DNA from: an uncultured Maritimibacter sp.
GTDB lineage: Bacteria; Pseudomonadota; Alphaproteobacteria; Rhodobacterales; Rhodobacteraceae
Direction: 5' to 3'
Assembly (NCBI GenBank): GCA_913063035.1
Contig: CAJXYS010000004.1
Span: 1-64,000, forward strand
Length of the DNA: 64,000 nt
Part shown: one piece after another, positions 1 to 9,507 of the stretch
Numbering within the stretch: the stretch's first letter is position 1
Layout of the letters: the number at the start of each line of letters is the position of its first letter
Program-made: the position numbers and the translations under genes
Notes under the pieces: generated by a model
Seen by the model: only the letters and a program-made list of their open reading frames with translations
Database searches by the model: none
What the model was told of the DNA's origin: nothing

Positions 1-593
<593 letters not shown>

Positions 594-598
594 TGCGT

Positions 599-2251
599 TC
601 AGTTCCTCCCCTCGTCGAGGCGGGCGACGAGCGCCTGCCACGGCTTCAGCGTGATGGTGTCGCCCTCGGGCGCCGGCCCGTGCAGCGCCTGCCACTCCCC
701 CGGCGGCACGTCCGCCTCCAGCGGCGCGTCGCCGAGATTGAAGGCGCAGTAGAGCGTCTCTCCGGCCGCGCTGCGGCGGAAACTCAGCAGGTCGCCCGCG
801 ACATGAATGTCGGTCATGTCGCCCTTGAGCAGCGCCGGATGCGCATGGCGGAGCGCGATCATGCGACGGTAATGGTTCAGCACCGAGCCCGGATCCCCGT
901 CCTGGAGGCTGACCGCCAGCGGAAGATGCGCGGCCGCGACCGGCAGCCAGGACGTCACCTCTGAGAAACCGCCGCCGGGCACGTCCGGCGTCCAGGCCAT
1001 CGGGGTGCGGGCCCCGTCGCGGCCCTTGAACTCCGGCCAGAACTGGATGCCGTAGGGATCCTGCAGCGCCTCGAACGGCACCTCGGCCTCCGGCAGGCCC
1101 AGCTCCTCGCCCTGGTAGAGGCAGACCGAGCCGCGCAGCGTCATCAGCAGCGTCGCGAAGAGGGGGACCGCCGCGGGCGGCAGGTTCCAGCGGCTGGCAT
1201 GACGCATGACGTCGTGGTTCGAGAAGGCCCAGCAGGCCCAGCCGTCCGGGGCGACACGCTCCACCCGGTCGAACACCTCCGCCACGCGCCGGGCGGTGAG
1301 CTTTTCCTTGGCCAGGAACTCGAAGGCGTAGCACATGTGCATGTAGTCCTCGCCCGCCGTGTACTGGCCGAGGATTTCCAGCCCGTACTGCGCGTCGCCC
1401 ACCTCGCCCACGGCGGCGACGGCGGGGTATTCCTCCATCAGGCGGCGCAGGCGGTTCAGGAAGGCCAGGTTCTCGGGCTGGTTCTTGTCGTATTTGTGAT
1501 CCTGGAAGTTGTAGGGGTTCACGCTCGGCGCGATGGAATCGTTGCGCAGCGTCTCGGGCAGCGGCGGGTTGTCGCGCAGCTGCCGGTCATGGATGTAGAA
1601 GTTGATCGTATCGAGCCGGAACCCGTCCACGCCACGCTCGAGCCAGAACCGCGCCACGTCGAGCAGCGCCTCCTGCACGGCGGGGGTGTGGAAGTTCAGG
1701 TCGGGCTGCGAGGCCAGGAAGTTGTGCAGGTAATACTGGCAGCGGCGGCTGTCCCAGGCCCAGGCCGAGCCGCCGAAGATCGAGAGCCAGTTGTTGGGCG
1801 GCGTGCCGTCGGGCCTGGGATCGGCCCAGACATACCAGTCGGCCCGCGGGTTGTCGCGGCTCGACCGGCTCTCCTTGAACCAGGGATGCTCGTCGGATGT
1901 GTGGCTGAGCACGAGGTCGATCATCACCCTGAGCCCCAGCCCGTGCGCCGTGCGGATCAGCTCGTCGAAATCGGCCAGGGTGCCGAACATCGGGTCGACG
2001 TCGCGGTAATCCGAGACGTCGTAGCCGAAATCCTTCATCGGCGAGGTGAAGAAGGGCGAGATCCAGACCGCGTCCACCCCGAGCGAGGCGACATGCGGCA
2101 GCCGCTCGACGATCCCCTTCAGGTCGCCCACCCCGTCGCCGTTGGTGTCCTGGAAGGATCGCGGATAGATCTGGTAGATGACGCCGCCGCGCCACCAGTC
2201 CTTGTCGCGGACCGCGATACCGTTGTGCTCGATGTCAGTCATGAGGGTCAT
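599..2251 (-). CDS. aglA: Alpha-glucosidase AglA (GH13)
   Basis: Cytoplasmic GH13 enzyme of 550 residues, expected to hydrolyse imported alpha-glucosides such as maltose, sucrose or trehalose to glucose. The conserved regions are visible in order: [14 protein letters not shown] (region I), GFRLDTINF with the nucleophile Asp, AAVGEVGD with the acid/base Glu, and FSNHDVMR with the transition-state Asp. The N-terminal [20 protein letters not shown] is typical of oligo-1,6-/alpha-glucosidases. There is no signal peptide. An alternative ATG lies 9 nt downstream at 2242. The gene sits between aglG and aglK, as in known agl operons, and feeds glucose to the Glk encoded by the divergent unit. Exact substrate preference cannot be read from sequence. 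Confidence 0.93.
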   Translation of the reverse strand: MTLMTDIEHNGIAVRDKDWWRGGVIYQIYPRSFQDTNGDGVGDLKGIVERLPHVASLGVDAVWISPFFTSPMKDFGYDVSDYRDVDPMFGTLADFDELIRTAHGLGLRVMIDLVLSHTSDEHPWFKESRSSRDNPRADWYVWADPRPDGTPPNNWLSIFGGSAWAWDSRRCQYYLHNFLASQPDLNFHTPAVQEALLDVARFWLERGVDGFRLDTINFYIHDRQLRDNPPLPETLRNDSIAPSVNPYNFQDHKYDKNQPENLAFLNRLRRLMEEYPAVAAVGEVGDAQYGLEILGQYTAGEDYMHMCYAFEFLAKEKLTARRVAEVFDRVERVAPDGWACWAFSNHDVMRHASRWNLPPAAVPLFATLLMTLRGSVCLYQGEELGLPEAEVPFEALQDPYGIQFWPEFKGRDGARTPMAWTPDVPGGGFSEVTSWLPVAAAHLPLAVSLQDGDPGSVLNHYRRMIALRHAHPALLKGDMTDIHVAGDLLSFRRSAAGETLYCAFNLGDAPLEADVPPGEWQALHGPAPEGDTITLKPWQALVARLDEGRN

Positions 2252-2285
2252 GGGCGTCCGTCTGTTCGGTTTGGGATCCCGCGCG

Positions 2286-3443
2286 TCATTTCACCGAACC
2301 GGCAAGCAGACCGCGCACGAGGTAGCGTTGCATGGTGAAGAACACCAAGAGCGGCACCGCGATCGAGACGAAAGCGGCGGCCGCGAGAATGCCCCAGTCC
2401 CCCCCGCGCGAGCCCAGAAGGTCGTCGGCGATCCGCACCGTCATCACCCAGCTCTCGTCGTTGGACGGCAGGAAGACCTTGGCCACCAGCAGGTCGTTCC
2501 AGGTCCAGAGGAACTGGAAGATCGCGAAACTGGCCAGTGCCGGGAAGCTCAGCGGCAGGATGATCCGCACGAAGATCTGGAAATCCGTGGCGCCGTCGAC
2601 CTTGGCGGAATCGATGATGTCGCGCGGCAGGCCCACCATGTAGTTGCGCAGGAGATAGATCGCGAGCGGCAACCCGAAGCCGGTATGGGCCAGCCATATG
2701 CCGACGAAGCTCTGGCCGATGCCGACCTGCTGGTGCAGCTTCAGGAGCGGCACGAGCGCCAGTTGCAGCGGCACCACCAGGAGCCCGACCACCGCCGCGA
2801 TCAGCAGTCCGCGCCCCGGGAAATCCATCCAGGCCAGCGCATAGGCCGCGAAGGCGGCGATCAGGATCGGGATCACCGTGGCCGGAATCGTCACCGTCAG
2901 CGTGTTGACGAAGGCCTGCAGCATCCCGTCGCCGGTCATCACGGTGTCGTAGTTCGCCATGGTGAAATCCGGCGGCGTCTCGGCCACGAAATAGACTCGC
3001 GGAAAGCCCTCTTCCTCCGGGTTCTCGTCGGTGGTGAAGACGAAGCTGCCATCCGCGCGGACGGTCGTGGTGCCGTTGTCGCGGTTCTCGACCTCGGCGC
3101 CGGCCGCGAATTCGCCCGGGTTGATGCCCCGCAGGCCGAAAGCGACGATCGGCGGGCGCCGGTCGGCGCCGAAATCCTCGGCGACGCCCGGCACCTCGAA
3201 GATGTTGCCGGTGATCGTCCACATCCCGTCCCCGCCCGTGACGGTGCCCTCGGCCCGGGCGCGGTAGGCCTGCTCCACCGGGAAGGGCGCCTCCCACCAG
3301 GCCGAGACGGCGATCTGGTCACGATCGCGGAAGGACGACACGAAAAGACCGACGGTCGGGATCAGCCAGATCACCACCAGCAGGAAGACCGTGACGTTGA
3401 CCGCCCAGCTGAGCGAGGATTTCCGTCCAGCGATATTGTCCAT
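2286..3443 (-). CDS. aglG: Alpha-glucoside ABC transporter permease AglG
   Basis: Inner-membrane MalG-type permease of 385 residues, partner of AglF. A first membrane segment at about residues 14-34 is followed by a soluble stretch of about 130 residues (roughly 40-170, acidic and Gly/Asp-rich) before the remaining five segments. This insert explains why the protein is longer than a usual 280-residue MalG. The ATPase-contact EAA loop is visible near the C-terminal third as DSAKVDGATDFQIFVRIILP. The gene is 15 nt from aglF and 34 nt from aglA, so it is co-transcribed. AglG proteins of other agl operons are, from memory, also about 380 residues, so the insert is probably a family trait. Confidence 0.9.
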   Translation of the reverse strand: MDNIAGRKSSLSWAVNVTVFLLVVIWLIPTVGLFVSSFRDRDQIAVSAWWEAPFPVEQAYRARAEGTVTGGDGMWTITGNIFEVPGVAEDFGADRRPPIVAFGLRGINPGEFAAGAEVENRDNGTTTVRADGSFVFTTDENPEEEGFPRVYFVAETPPDFTMANYDTVMTGDGMLQAFVNTLTVTIPATVIPILIAAFAAYALAWMDFPGRGLLIAAVVGLLVVPLQLALVPLLKLHQQVGIGQSFVGIWLAHTGFGLPLAIYLLRNYMVGLPRDIIDSAKVDGATDFQIFVRIILPLSFPALASFAIFQFLWTWNDLLVAKVFLPSNDESWVMTVRIADDLLGSRGGDWGILAAAAFVSIAVPLLVFFTMQRYLVRGLLAGSVK

Positions 3444-3458
3444 CGTCCCGCCTCCCCC

Positions 3459-4436
3459 TCAGCGCATTTCCTTGCGGGCCTGCCGGATGTTCCAGATCAT
3501 CACCGGCAGGACCACGATCATGATCACGAAGGCGACCGCCGTGGCGCGCCCGTCGTCGCGGAACATGAAATCCATCATGTAGGATGGCAGGATCTCGGTA
3601 TCGAAATTGCCCCCCGTCATCGTGTAGACGATGTCGAAGACCTTCAGCACCAGGATGGTGATCGTCGTCCAGACCACGACGATCGTGCCCATGATCTGCG
3701 GCACCTTGATCTTGAAGAAGATCTGGAACGGGTTCGCCCCGTCGATGATCGCGGCCTCGACGGTCTCCTCGGGGATGCCGCGCAGCGCGGCCGACAGGAT
3801 CACCATGGCGAACCCGGTCTGGATCCAGATGAGGATCACCATCAGGAAGAAGTTGTTCCAGAACGGCACCTGCAGCGGGTCGAGCGGGTTGAGCCCGAAA
3901 GAGTCGCGCACCGCGTTGATGATGCCGATATCCGGGTCATTGGCGTAGACGAATTTCCAGATCAGCGAGGCCCCGACGAAGCTGATCGCCATCGGCATGA
4001 AGATCAGCGATTTCGCGACGTTGCCCCATTTCAGCCGATCCGTCAGCTGGGCGACGAGCAGGCCGAGAAAGGTCGCCATGGCGGGCACCACGAGCACCCA
4101 GAGGAAGTTGTTGAAAAAGGCCGAGCGGAAGGTCTCGTCGGCGAACAGGCTGGCGTAGTTGCCGAGGCCGATGAACTCGTCGCCCGCCCGGTTGTAGAGC
4201 GACCGGACGAAGGAGCCGAAGACCGGGTAGACGAGGTAGAGCCCCAGCGCGAACATCGCCGGGAAGAGAAACAGCCACGGCCGGACCGCATTCGCGCGGT
4301 TGATGTTGCGCCCGGCATCCTTGCCCCGGGCCGGGAAGATCACCCGGTCGAGCACCGTGTTGGCAAGGTAGAAATACCCCACGCAGCCGCCCACGCCGAC
4401 CACGATCGTGACGATGCCCTGGATGATCGGGTTCAT
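3459..4436 (-). CDS. aglF: Alpha-glucoside ABC transporter permease AglF
   Basis: Inner-membrane MalF-type permease of 325 residues with about seven hydrophobic segments (first at about residues 5-25, a second strong one at about 52-72). The EAA loop that docks to AglK is at about residues 226-246 (VEAAIIDGANPFQIFFKIKV). Together with AglG it forms the translocation channel. It starts with ATG at 4436, with a GGAGG-like site in the preceding leader. The 109-nt gap to aglE contains a strong stem-loop (4490-4515). Confidence 0.92.
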   Translation of the reverse strand: MNPIIQGIVTIVVGVGGCVGYFYLANTVLDRVIFPARGKDAGRNINRANAVRPWLFLFPAMFALGLYLVYPVFGSFVRSLYNRAGDEFIGLGNYASLFADETFRSAFFNNFLWVLVVPAMATFLGLLVAQLTDRLKWGNVAKSLIFMPMAISFVGASLIWKFVYANDPDIGIINAVRDSFGLNPLDPLQVPFWNNFFLMVILIWIQTGFAMVILSAALRGIPEETVEAAIIDGANPFQIFFKIKVPQIMGTIVVVWTTITILVLKVFDIVYTMTGGNFDTEILPSYMMDFMFRDDGRATAVAFVIMIVVLPVMIWNIRQARKEMR

Positions 4437-4489
4437 CGCGCGTCCTCCCTTCCGCGTGCCGCTTTACGCGGGCCGTTCCGTCTTGGCAT

Positions 4490-4515
4490 CCGACCCGGGC
4501 GGGTGCCCGGGCCGG
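4490..4515 (-). promoter_or_regulatory. Stem-loop between aglE and aglF
   Basis: An inverted repeat with arms at 4490-4500 and 4505-4515 (11 positions, one mismatch at 4493/4512; core CCCGGGC with GCCCGGG) and a 4-nt loop. It lies 31 nt past the aglE stop and is transcribed in the leader of aglF. No T-run follows, so it is not a textbook terminator. By analogy with malE-malF, it probably protects the aglE 3' end and lowers permease expression. Confidence 0.7.
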
Positions 4516-4545
4516 TGCAGGTTCCATCACCTCGGCCGGGCCGGA

Positions 4546-5889
4546 TCAGTCGATCTGGTCCCAGCGTTCCTGGATCCCCGCGGCGACGTCGGCCGCATCG
4601 GCGCCGGTGGTGTAATCCACCATGCCCGTCCAGAAGGCACCCGCGCCGATCTCGGCCGGCATCAGGTCCGAGGCATCGAAGCGGAAGGTCGTGGCCCCGA
4701 GCAGGATGTCGTTCATCTGCCGCAGCGTCGCCGAGGCGAAGAGATCGCTGTTCACGCCGGTATGGGGCGTCAGGAAGCCCGACTGCGCCATCCATACCTC
4801 GTGCGCGATGGGGGTCTTCAGGAAGTCGATGAAGGACCGCGCCGCGTCCGAATCCTCGGTGATCGCGAAGAGCGTCCCCGCGCCCAGGACCGGGCTGCCG
4901 AGATCCTCGCTCTCGAAGGACGGGAAGTAGAAGAAGTCCGCATCCGCGTCCTCGGGGAAGAAGGTCGGGATGAAGGATGCCTGGCGGTGCATGTAGCATT
5001 CCGGCGGAAAGCTGAAGAGCCCGGCCGGGCTGTCGCGGAAATCGGTCGTCGCGACGGCCTGGCTGCCCCCGGCGACGTAGGCGTCGTTCCGCGCGAAGGT
5101 GCCGTAGGCCTCGATCGCGCCGATCACGGCCGGATCGTCGAAGGAGATCTCGTTTGCGACCCACTGGTCATAGACCTCGGGCGGCTGGGTCCGCAGCATC
5201 ATGTCCTCGACCCAGTCGGTGGCCGGCCAGCCGGTCGCCGCGCCGGAGCCGAGCCCGATGCACCAGGGCGTGCCGCCATCCGCGACGATCTGGTCGGAGA
5301 GCGCGATCAGCTCTTCCATCGTCTCGGGAATGTCGTAGCCCATCTCGTCGAACTGCTCGGGCGAATACCAGACGAGAGATTTCACATCGACCTTGTAGAA
5401 AAAGCCGTAGAGGTTCTCGGCGCCGTCCGGCCCCTCGGCGGTGCCGAGCGACACCCAGGACTCGCCCGCGGCGTAGTTCTCGCGGACCCAGTCGGCGGTA
5501 TCGGCCGCCATTTCGGCCAGTTCGCCGCGCGCGGCCAGGTCACCCATCAGGCCCGGCTGCGGGAAGACCGCGATGTTGGGCGGGCTGTCGGCCTGGGTGG
5601 CGATCACGATGTCCTGCTCGAAGCTGTCCGAGCCGGAATATTCCACCGTCGCGCCGGTGGCGGCCTCGAAATAGGCCAGCACGGACTCCACCAGCGCGGC
5701 GTCGGCGCCGGTCCAGGGGCCGGTGATGCTCAGCGTCTGGTCGGCCAGGTCGTGCGCGGCGGAAAACGCCTCGTAGCTTTCCCAGCTGAAGGCGCCCTCG
5801 CCCGGCGCGAACATGAGATGGTCGTCGGCCAGCGCGCCACCGGCGGATAGCGCCAGCGCGGCCGCACCAAGGTACAGCGAATGTTTCAT
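4546..5889 (-). CDS. aglE: Alpha-glucoside-binding periplasmic protein AglE
   Basis: Family-1 extracellular solute-binding protein of 447 residues that captures alpha-glucosides in the periplasm. It has a clear Sec signal peptide (MKHSLYLG, hydrophobic core, ALA cleavage site at about residue 21). The mature protein is acidic with typical family-1 features such as FSWESYEAFS and an aromatic-rich C-terminal lobe. It is the first gene of the operon, with a strong GGGAGG ribosome site 7 nt before the ATG at 5889. The leader holds a LacI-type palindrome 67 nt upstream, so repression by AglR with induction by sugar is likely. Confidence 0.92.
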   Translation of the reverse strand: MKHSLYLGAAALALSAGGALADDHLMFAPGEGAFSWESYEAFSAAHDLADQTLSITGPWTGADAALVESVLAYFEAATGATVEYSGSDSFEQDIVIATQADSPPNIAVFPQPGLMGDLAARGELAEMAADTADWVRENYAAGESWVSLGTAEGPDGAENLYGFFYKVDVKSLVWYSPEQFDEMGYDIPETMEELIALSDQIVADGGTPWCIGLGSGAATGWPATDWVEDMMLRTQPPEVYDQWVANEISFDDPAVIGAIEAYGTFARNDAYVAGGSQAVATTDFRDSPAGLFSFPPECYMHRQASFIPTFFPEDADADFFYFPSFESEDLGSPVLGAGTLFAITEDSDAARSFIDFLKTPIAHEVWMAQSGFLTPHTGVNSDLFASATLRQMNDILLGATTFRFDASDLMPAEIGAGAFWTGMVDYTTGADAADVAAGIQERWDQID

Positions 5890-5955
5890 TGATTTCCTCC
5901 CGGTCTGGCGCCGAACAGCGCCACTGAACGCAATCCCCAGCGCCCGGAATCACAC

Positions 5956-5969
5956 CCAAAGCGCTTTGG
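5956..5969. promoter_or_regulatory. LacI-family operator 1 (agl side)
   Basis: A perfect 14-bp palindrome, CCAAAGCGCTTTGG, with the central CG dinucleotide typical of LacI/GalR operators. It lies 67 nt upstream of the aglE start, in the 199-nt divergent region between aglE and aglR. It is a likely AglR binding site. Confidence 0.8.
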
Positions 5970-6064
5970 ATATATCGACGTTGGAGAAAAGCCGGTAGCC
6001 TGTCAAGGCGCGGACCGGCGACGGTTTCTGCGATGTTCGCCGGGTTTTCACTTGGCGGGACCTT

Positions 6065-6078
6065 CCAAAGCGCTTTAA
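6065..6078. promoter_or_regulatory. LacI-family operator 2 (aglR side)
   Basis: A second copy of the same motif, CCAAAGCGCTTTAA, with a 10-bp perfect core AAAGCGCTTT at 6067-6076. It ends 10 nt before the aglR start codon, a position suited to autorepression. It is centred about 109 bp from operator 1, compatible with looping across the divergent promoters. Confidence 0.78.
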
Positions 6079-6088
6079 AACGGCGGGG

Positions 6089-7114
6089 ATGAACCTGAAA
6101 GCGCTCTCAGAAAAGCTCGGCCTCTCGCCGACCACCGTCAGCCGCGCGCTGAACGGCTATCCCGAGGTGAGCGATGCCACCCGCCGTCGGGTCCTAGACG
6201 CCGCGCGGCGCTATCACTACCGGCCGAACACGCGGGCCAAGAGCCTTGCGACCGGGCGCACCATGTCGATCGGCCATGTCATTCCGCTGTCCACCAAGCA
6301 CGAGATGGTCAACCCGATCTTCGCCGATTTCATCGCCGGCGCGGGCGAGACCTACTCGCGGGCCGGCTACGACATGTCGCTCTCCGTCGTCCGCGACGAG
6401 GACGAGGCGCGCGTCTACCGCGAACTGGCCCAGAACCGCTCGGTCGACGGCATCATCGTGCACGGCCCCCGCGTCGACGACCCGCGGATCGGCCTGCTGC
6501 AGGAGCTTGGCCTGCCGTTCGTGGTGCATGGGCGGGCCTCGGAAACCGGCGCCGGCTATTCCTGGCTGGACGTCAACAACCGCCGGGCCTTCGCCCGGGC
6601 GACGCGGTTCCTGCTCGATCTCGGCCACCGGCGGATCGGGCTGGTCAACGGGATCGAGACCATGAGCTTCGCGCATCGCCGCCGCCTCGGCCACGAGGAC
6701 GCCCTTTCCGCGGCCGGCATCGGCCCCGACCCGGCGCTGATGCGCGCCGGCGAGATGACCGAACCCTACGGCCATGCCGCCGCCTGCGAGATGCTCGAGC
6801 TTGACCGGCCACCGACCGCGTTCCTGACCTCGTCCTTCCTCGCCGCGATGGGGGTGCGCCGTGCGTTGGAGGATCGCGGGTTGAAACCCGGGCGCGACGT
6901 CTCGATCCTGACCCATGACGACGTGCTGTCCTACCTCGCCAACGAGGGCGACGTGCCGCTCTATACCGCGGTACGATCCTCGGTCCGCGCGGCGGGGCGG
7001 CGCTGCGCCGAGATGCTTCTGGACATCGTCACCGATCCGGATCATGCGCCGATCCAGGAAATATGGGAGGCCGAGCTGGTCCTCGGCCAATCCACCGGCC
7101 CCGCCCCGGCCTGA
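6089..7114 (+). CDS. aglR: LacI-family regulator AglR
   Basis: LacI/GalR-type repressor of 341 residues. The N-terminal helix-turn-helix and hinge helix occupy about residues 1-60 (LKALSEKLGLSPTTVSRALN, then YHYRPNTRAKSLATGRT). A periplasmic-binding-protein-like effector domain follows, in which an alpha-glucoside would bind. It is divergent from aglE and shares a control region with two near-identical palindromes. A third partial match, GAAAGCGCTCTC, falls inside its own codons 3-7 (6097-6108). The beta-glucosidase gene starts 26 nt after its stop, so aglR, bgl and glk may be one unit. Confidence 0.9.
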   Translation: MNLKALSEKLGLSPTTVSRALNGYPEVSDATRRRVLDAARRYHYRPNTRAKSLATGRTMSIGHVIPLSTKHEMVNPIFADFIAGAGETYSRAGYDMSLSVVRDEDEARVYRELAQNRSVDGIIVHGPRVDDPRIGLLQELGLPFVVHGRASETGAGYSWLDVNNRRAFARATRFLLDLGHRRIGLVNGIETMSFAHRRRLGHEDALSAAGIGPDPALMRAGEMTEPYGHAAACEMLELDRPPTAFLTSSFLAAMGVRRALEDRGLKPGRDVSILTHDDVLSYLANEGDVPLYTAVRSSVRAAGRRCAEMLLDIVTDPDHAPIQEIWEAELVLGQSTGPAPA

Positions 7115-7140
7115 TCCACACCGGCCCCGAAAGGACCGAC

Positions 7141-8475
7141 ATGCGCCTCAGCCACGCCCGTGCCGACTTCCCCGACGGCTTCGTCTTCGGCGCCGCCACC
7201 TCGGCCTACCAGATCGAGGGCCACGCGCTCGGCGGCGCCGGGGTGACCCACTGGGACACCTTCGCCGCCACGCCGGGCAACGTGGTCCGCGCCGAGACCG
7301 GCGCGCTGGCCTGCGATCATTACACCCGCTACGCCGAGGATCTCGACCTTGCCGCGGCGGCGGGGCTCGACGCCTACCGGTTCTCGACCTCCTGGGCGCG
7401 GGTGTTGCCCGAGGGCCGGGGCACGCCCAATCCCGAGGGCCTCGATTTCTATGACCGGCTGGTCGACGCGATGCTGGCGCGCGGGCTCAAGCCCTGCGCG
7501 ACGCTCTACCACTGGGAGCTGCCCGCGCCGCTCGCCGACCTCGGGGGCTGGCGCAACCGCGACATCGCCGGCTGGTTCGGCGATTTCACCGAGGTCATCA
7601 TGCGCCGGATCGGCGACCGCGTCTTCTCGGCCGCGCCGATCAACGAACCCTGGTGCGTCGCCTGGCTCAGCCATTTCCTGGGCCAGCACGCGCCGGGCCT
7701 GCGCGACATCCGCGCCGCGGCGCGGGCGATGCATCACGTCCTGCTGGCCCACGGCACCGCCATCGCGCGGATGCGCGGGCTTGGCATGGGCAATCTCGGC
7801 GCGGTGGTGAACCACGAATACGCCGCGCCCGCCGACGGCAGCCCCGAGGCCGTCGCGGCGGCCAAGCGCTACGACGCGATCTACAACCGCTTCTTCCTGG
7901 GCGGCATGTTCCGCGGCGCCTATCCCGCGGAAGCGCTCGAGGGGCTGGCGCCGCATTTGCCGGCGGGCTGGCAGGACGATTTCCCGACCATCACCCAGCC
8001 CGTCGACTGGCTCGGCATCAACTACTACACCCGCAAGCGCATCGCCGCTGATCCCGGTCCCTGGCCCGGCACGGCCGAGGTCCCGGGTCCGCTGCCCAAG
8101 ACCCAGATGGGCTGGGAGATCTATCCCGAGGGGCTGCGCTTCTTCCTCGACCGGGCCCATCGCGACTACACCGGCGACCTGCCGATCTACGTCACCGAGA
8201 ACGGCATGGCCAATGCCGACCGCGTGCAGGACGGGCGCGTCGCCGATCCCGGGCGCATCGCCTATCTCGACGCGCATCTCGGGCAGGTCCGGAAGGCGCT
8301 TGACGACGGAGTGCCGGTGGCGGGCTATTTCGTCTGGTCGCTCCTCGACAATTACGAATGGGCGCTCGGCTACGACAAGCGCTTCGGGCTGGTGCATGTG
8401 GATTTCGACAGCCTGCGACGCACGCCCAAGGACTCCTACCACGCGCTCAAGGCGGCGCTCCGCCGCGACAACTGA
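7141..8475 (+). CDS. Beta-glucosidase (GH1)
   Basis: GH1 enzyme of 444 residues that releases glucose from beta-glucosides in the cytoplasm. Landmarks are the N-terminal FPDGFVFGAATSAYQIEG, the acid/base Glu in INEPWCVAW, the nucleophile Glu in YVTENGMA, and the C-terminal GYFVWSLLDNYEWA. Length and motifs are complete and there is no signal peptide. It lies 26 nt after aglR and 12 nt before glk, so its glucose product can be phosphorylated directly. No beta-glucoside transporter is encoded in this block; the Agl transporter may serve both anomers, which is only an inference. Confidence 0.93.
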   Translation: MRLSHARADFPDGFVFGAATSAYQIEGHALGGAGVTHWDTFAATPGNVVRAETGALACDHYTRYAEDLDLAAAAGLDAYRFSTSWARVLPEGRGTPNPEGLDFYDRLVDAMLARGLKPCATLYHWELPAPLADLGGWRNRDIAGWFGDFTEVIMRRIGDRVFSAAPINEPWCVAWLSHFLGQHAPGLRDIRAAARAMHHVLLAHGTAIARMRGLGMGNLGAVVNHEYAAPADGSPEAVAAAKRYDAIYNRFFLGGMFRGAYPAEALEGLAPHLPAGWQDDFPTITQPVDWLGINYYTRKRIAADPGPWPGTAEVPGPLPKTQMGWEIYPEGLRFFLDRAHRDYTGDLPIYVTENGMANADRVQDGRVADPGRIAYLDAHLGQVRKALDDGVPVAGYFVWSLLDNYEWALGYDKRFGLVHVDFDSLRRTPKDSYHALKAALRRDN

Positions 8476-8487
8476 ACGAGGCTCACC

Positions 8488-9507
8488 ATGGCGCCTTCCC
8501 TGCCCGATGTCGCCGCCGGCGACGACCCGGACGACCGCGCCGACGACCGTCCGGTGCTGGTCGCCGATATCGGCGGCACCAACACCCGCGTCGCGCTGGC
8601 TCGCGGCACCGAGATCCTGCCCGACAGCACGCGGCGGTACCGCAACGCCGACTATCCCGGGCTGGAAAGCCTGCTGCGGCGCTACCTCGCCGAGGCCGGC
8701 CGCCCGGACTGCGCCGGGGCCTGCGCGGCCGTCGCCGGCCCCGTGCGCGAGGGCGTCGCCAGCATGACCAATCTCGACTGGACGATCGAGCGCGACACGC
8801 TCAGCCGCGCGGCGGGCACCGATCGCGTGGCCCTGCTGAACGACCTGCAGGCGCAGGGGCACGCGCTCGGCCATATCGCGCCGGATGCCCTGGCGCCCGT
8901 GCTGAACGGCGTCGCGGCGGGTCCGAACGCGGCCAAGCTGGTGATCGGCGTGGGCACCGGGTTCAACGTCGCCCCCGTCTACGACACCGCGGCGGGCCGC
9001 TACGTCACCCCGTCCGAGGCCGGCCATGCCGATCTGCCGATCCGCACCGCCGCCGATATGCGGCTCTGCCATTTCCTGGCCACGGCGCATGGCTTTCCCT
9101 CGGTAGAGGACGTGCTGTCGGGACGCGGGATCGAGCATCTCTACGCCTGGCTCGGGACCGAGGCGCACGACCCGCGCGAAGCGCGCGCCGCCGAGATCAT
9201 GGAGGCCGTCGCCGGGGGCGGCGACGCCCGTGCCGCGGATGCCGCGCGGATCTTCGTGACCTTTCTCGGGCGCGTGGCCGGCGACCTCGCGCTCATCCAC
9301 CTGCCCTTCGGCGGCATCTACCTCTCGGGCGGGGTGGCGCGCGCCTTCGCGCCGCACCTCGCCGCGTTCGGCTTTGCCGAGGCGTTTCGGGACAAGGGCC
9401 GCTTTGCCGGGTTCATGGGGAATTTCGGCGTGACCGTGATCGAGGACGACTACGCCGCGCTGACGGGCTGCGCCGTGCATCTCAACCGGTTGTCGCTCGC
9501 GGCCTAG
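8488..9507 (+). CDS. glk: Glucokinase
   Basis: ATP-dependent glucokinase of 339 residues that converts the glucose released by AglA and the beta-glucosidase into glucose 6-phosphate. The phosphate-1 motif LVADIGGTNTRVAL is near residue 18, a glycine-rich GVGTGFN and GEAGHADL-like segment lie mid-protein, and an adenosine motif SGGVARAF lies near the end. The first roughly 15 residues are acidic and not part of the fold. The start at 8488 has an ACGAGG ribosome site just after the beta-glucosidase stop. Its TAG stop shares the tetranucleotide CTAG with the stop of the convergent universal-stress gene. Confidence 0.9.
   Translation: MAPSLPDVAAGDDPDDRADDRPVLVADIGGTNTRVALARGTEILPDSTRRYRNADYPGLESLLRRYLAEAGRPDCAGACAAVAGPVREGVASMTNLDWTIERDTLSRAAGTDRVALLNDLQAQGHALGHIAPDALAPVLNGVAAGPNAAKLVIGVGTGFNVAPVYDTAAGRYVTPSEAGHADLPIRTAADMRLCHFLATAHGFPSVEDVLSGRGIEHLYAWLGTEAHDPREARAAEIMEAVAGGGDARAADAARIFVTFLGRVAGDLALIHLPFGGIYLSGGVARAFAPHLAAFGFAEAFRDKGRFAGFMGNFGVTVIEDDYAALTGCAVHLNRLSLAA

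Noticed and set aside
2178..4832. An 884-codon open frame on the + strand across aglG and aglF
   Set aside because: It is antisense to well-supported permease genes; the product is Arg/His/Asp-rich without any family motif, as expected in GC-rich DNA.
7042..9480. An 812-codon open frame opposite the beta-glucosidase and glk genes
   Set aside because: Opposes two genes with complete catalytic motifs; composition is that of a third-position GC shadow.
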